Below are positions 5,022-7,476 of a stretch of 7,476 bases of DNA, piece after piece. A program made the position numbers and the translations under genes. This stretch comes from an uncultured Planctomycetaceae bacterium (GTDB lineage: Bacteria > Planctomycetota > Planctomycetia > Planctomycetales > Planctomycetaceae): NCBI GenBank assembly GCA_903823545.1, contig CAIJTL010000391.1, forward strand, positions 1-7,476. Direction: 5' to 3'. Position 1 is the stretch's first letter; each line of letters begins with the position of its first letter. Below the pieces are notes generated by a model that saw only the letters and a program-made list of their open reading frames with translations, had not been told where the DNA came from and ran no database searches.

Positions 5022-7476
5022 ATGTCTTTGAAGTCGTGGCTAGACTCGTTGCGCGCCCGTTGTATCGGTTATTCGGCCTCTGCGTTTCGACGCGATCGCG
5101 CGGATCGTGCTCGTCGAGCGGAAAGTATCAACCCGCTCGTACAACAAGTTGAGCCGCTGGAGGAGCGAGCGCTTCTGTCTGTATCAGCCTTGCTGATCAA
5201 CGGGACGCTGAGCGTTGCCGCGAGCGGAGCGGACAATATCACCGTGCGAGCAAACTCGACGACGGGCAAAGTCGAAGTGTTAAACAACAGCACGTTGGTG
5301 GGGACGGTTCCCAACGTGAATGCTTCCGCGTTGACCGGCTTGGTTGTCACCGGCAGCGATAGCCCCAATGCAATTGATTTGAGCGGCATCACGACCGCTC
5401 GATTCCCGGCTTTGACAAGCCTCGTGGTGAGCGGCGGCGACGGGAACGACCGCATTACCGGCTCGCCCGATATCGCGAACTCGCTGAATGGTGGCGACGG
5501 TGCCGACACACTGACGGGGAGTTCGACGGGCGACTCTTTGAATGGCGGCAACGGAGCCGACTCAATCATCGGTGGACTCGGCAACGACAGCTTATTTGGC
5601 GGTGACGGAGCGGACTCGATCACCGGCGATGATGGCAACGACACAATCCTCGCGGGCAACGGCAATGACACCGTCGATGCAGGCAACGGAGCCGACAACG
5701 TCGAAGGAAACAACGGAGCCGACTCGCTGCTCGGTAATACGGGCGATGACACGATCAACGGCGACGGCGGCACGGACACGATCTTCGGTGGTGACGGCAA
5801 CGACTCAATCCTCGGCGGTGAGTTCAACGACAGCCTCTTCGGCGAAGCGGGCAACGACACGATCGACGCTCAGGCGGGAGATGACATTGTCGATGGCGGT
5901 TCGGGAGATGACTCGCTCTTCGGCAACAGCGGCAACGACTCAATCATCGGCAACGCCGGTAACGACACGCTCAATGGCGAGGCTGGCAACGATACGCTCA
6001 GCGGGGATGACGGCAACGATTCACTGCTGGGTGGCTCTGGCAGCGACTCGATGAATGGCTCGGCTGGCGACGACGTCTTGAGTGGCCAAGGTGGTAGCGA
6101 CTCACTCGTTGGTGGCGGCGGAGCAGACAATATCGACGGTGGCGACGGCAATGATCTCGTACAAAGTTTGGCGACCGGGATTGTCGTCAATGACTTGGCT
6201 ATTACTGAAGGTGACTCCGGGACATTCACAGTCACGTTTACGGTGAGCCTGACGTCAGCGGGAACACAAACTGTCACTGTTGGTTACGCGACTTCAGCAG
6301 GAACGGCGAGCGCTGGCTCAGACTTCCAAAGCGTCTCCGGTACGTTGGTCTTCCCGGCTGGAGTGACGTCTCAATTAGTCTCTGTGTCGATCGTCAACGA
6401 CACGTCAACCGAAGGGGCGGAAACATTCACGCTTGATTTGTCGAATGCCGTCAATGCGGCGCTGATTGACAACCAAGGTTTGGCCACGATTACAGATAAC
6501 GATGTCCCTTCCGGGGTTTCGTTAACCGCACGAGCCAACGTGAATGTCAGCCGCTTGGGCGGCAATCAGGATGAGTCCGCAATCATTGTGAACCCCTCGA
6601 ATCCACAGCAGTTGTTTGCGTTTGCCAACAGTGGGCGTGGCGGAATGTTTGCCGCTCGCAGCACCGACGGTGGTCTCACATGGGGGCCGAGTTTTGGTGC
6701 GGACTTCATCATCGCTGATGGCAACGACATCCTTCCTGTTGCCTGCTGTGATCCGACATTGGCTTGGGACGACTTTGGCAACTTGTTCTTGGTCTATATC
6801 GACGACGTCACCACAAACACGCATGTCGCTGTCAGCACCGATGCAGGCCAGACTTTTAGCTTGGTGGCGACGTTGGGCAACGGCACCGATCAGCCGACAG
6901 TGACCGTTGGGCCTGGAACTGGTGGAATCGGCAGCGCGCTGTGGGTGACTTACGATGAGGGCGGCATCGTGATGCGCGGTGCTCCGGTCATGGGCCTGGG
7001 CATGGTTGGTGCGTTTAGTTCGCCGCAAGCCACTGGAGTTGGTCAGTTCGGCGACATTGCCATTGGCCCGAATGGTCAAGTGACGGTGACAGGGCAGAAC
7101 AACACCACGATGTTTAACCAGACCGATCCCGATGGTCTGGGGCCGATGCCCTTGGGGCCAGTGACAAACTTGGCAGTCAACGTTGATACCTTCGATGCAG
7201 TCACACCACAGTCGCGGCGAACGATTGATGCGGAAGCGGGGCTGGTTTACGACCAAAGTGGTGGAGCCTTCGACGGTCGGCTCTATCTGATTTACACCGA
7301 AGAAACCCCGAACGAATCCAACAACACGGAAATCTTCTCGCGATTTTCCACAAACAACGGAGCGACTTGGAGTACGCCAGTACGTGTCAACGACGATGCC
7401 ACGACTCGAGCGCAGATATTCTCCAAGATCGCGATCGACCAAACCACAGGAGCGATCGCTGCTGTCTGGCAAGACG
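5022..7476 (+). CDS. Giant extracellular RTX / Calx-beta / Asp-box protein (3'-partial)
   Basis: This frame starts at ATG 5022 and has no stop through the window end, giving at least 818 residues. Residues 1-42 are Arg-rich with no classical hydrophobic signal core. They precede VEPLEERALLS (43-53), which resembles the LEPR-xLL-type motif at the N-terminus of many large planctomycete secreted proteins and probably marks export. A region of about 54-136 has no family I recognise. Residues 137-380 are RTX-like calcium-binding repeats of the xGGxGxDxL type, including 25 consecutive nine-residue units from 156 to 380 (for example FGGDGADSI). Residues 389-495 form a Calx-beta domain (NDLAITEGDSGTFTVTFTVS, then FPAG, EGAETFTLDLS, ATITDNDV). 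Residues 496-818 look like a sialidase-type propeller with Asp boxes STDGGLTW (547-554), STDAGQTF (605-612) and STNNGATW (776-783), plus a vicinal Cys pair in ILPVACCDP. Its likely role is a calcium-stabilised cell-surface or secreted adhesin or glycan-binding protein. The function and any C-terminal sorting domain lie beyond what can be seen. Confidence 0.93.
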   Translation, partial: MSLKSWLDSLRARCIGYSASAFRRDRADRARRAESINPLVQQVEPLEERALLSVSALLINGTLSVAASGADNITVRANSTTGKVEVLNNSTLVGTVPNVNASALTGLVVTGSDSPNAIDLSGITTARFPALTSLVVSGGDGNDRITGSPDIANSLNGGDGADTLTGSSTGDSLNGGNGADSIIGGLGNDSLFGGDGADSITGDDGNDTILAGNGNDTVDAGNGADNVEGNNGADSLLGNTGDDTINGDGGTDTIFGGDGNDSILGGEFNDSLFGEAGNDTIDAQAGDDIVDGGSGDDSLFGNSGNDSIIGNAGNDTLNGEAGNDTLSGDDGNDSLLGGSGSDSMNGSAGDDVLSGQGGSDSLVGGGGADNIDGGDGNDLVQSLATGIVVNDLAITEGDSGTFTVTFTVSLTSAGTQTVTVGYATSAGTASAGSDFQSVSGTLVFPAGVTSQLVSVSIVNDTSTEGAETFTLDLSNAVNAALIDNQGLATITDNDVPSGVSLTARANVNVSRLGGNQDESAIIVNPSNPQQLFAFANSGRGGMFAARSTDGGLTWGPSFGADFIIADGNDILPVACCDPTLAWDDFGNLFLVYIDDVTTNTHVAVSTDAGQTFSLVATLGNGTDQPTVTVGPGTGGIGSALWVTYDEGGIVMRGAPVMGLGMVGAFSSPQATGVGQFGDIAIGPNGQVTVTGQNNTTMFNQTDPDGLGPMPLGPVTNLAVNVDTFDAVTPQSRRTIDAEAGLVYDQSGGAFDGRLYLIYTEETPNESNNTEIFSRFSTNNGATWSTPVRVNDDATTRAQIFSKIAIDQTTGAIAAVWQD
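5487..6161 (+). repeat. 27-bp-period coding repeat (25 RTX nonapeptides)
   Basis: Twenty-five nine-codon units lie back to back with no insertion or deletion. Each keeps a Gly near positions 2-3, Asp (or rarely Asn) at position 7 and Leu/Ile/Val (once Met) at position 9. A partial array (137-155 in protein numbering) precedes it, with one ten-residue unit. The periodic GC-rich codons also create long false open frames on the opposite strand. Confidence 0.95.

Noticed and set aside
5069..5860. Long minus-strand open frame (263 codons) opposite the RTX array
   Set aside because: It mirrors the 27-bp codon period of the RTX repeats, is low-complexity Ser/Pro/Leu, and overlaps a well-supported plus-strand gene with its own ribosome binding site.
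5542..6054. Plus-strand Thr/Ser-rich frame of 170 codons in the RTX region
   Set aside because: It is an off-frame reading of the RTX repeat; the periodic composition explains the lack of stops.
6522..7472. Minus-strand open frame of 316 codons
   Set aside because: It lies wholly opposite the Calx-beta/Asp-box gene, has no recognisable domain and is rich in Arg/His/Cys/Val, as expected for antisense of GC-rich coding DNA.

Overview
The window looks like a chromosomal segment of a planctomycete, at roughly 57-60% GC by eye. The pointers are: a PVC-type propeller dehydrogenase-like protein next to a ThuA-like protein; an ECF sigma factor coupled to a zinc-finger serine/threonine kinase; a large secreted-type protein with an N-terminal PLEERxLLS motif; and several GC-rich inverted-repeat elements between genes. 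No database search was possible, so family names rest on recognised motifs.

Left part (1-2760): two plus-strand genes for exported proteins. The first, a beta-propeller protein of the sorbosone/glucose-dehydrogenase-like type, has lost its 5' end to the window edge; its apparent ATG at 26 lies inside the signal peptide. A 230-bp gap holding a palindromic repeat separates it from a ThuA-like gene (1705-2760). The two families commonly occur together in this phylum and suggest periplasmic carbohydrate metabolism, but no substrate can be read from the sequence.

Middle part (2761-4260): a 137-bp hairpin element (2768-2904) precedes an ECF sigma factor gene (2963-3574), which opens with five copies of a hexanucleotide encoding Thr-Pro. 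Its stop overlaps, as ATGA, the start of a zinc-finger kinase gene. That kinase is broken twice. A one-base deletion near 3867 shifts the frame at the glycine loop, and at about 3983 the kinase reading frame is joined to what reads as the C-terminal end of a tyrosine recombinase, including the HYLQ tyrosine. The chimeric frame runs through the terminator and into the antisense of a tRNA-Glu(CUC) gene on the minus strand. That tRNA has a readable promoter, gene and terminator. I interpret the junction as the scar of a decayed or deleted integrative element at a tRNA-Glu attachment site, which has left the sigma factor without a working partner kinase.

Right part (4261-7476): about 760 bp without a convincing gene, holding a dense cluster of inverted repeats (4377-4498) and small hairpins. 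It is followed by a very long plus-strand gene that starts at 5022 and is open for 818 codons to the window end. It encodes an Arg-rich N-terminus with a PLEERALLS motif, 25 uninterrupted nine-residue RTX-like calcium-binding repeats, a Calx-beta domain and a region with sialidase-like Asp-box motifs. This is probably a giant extracellular or cell-surface protein.
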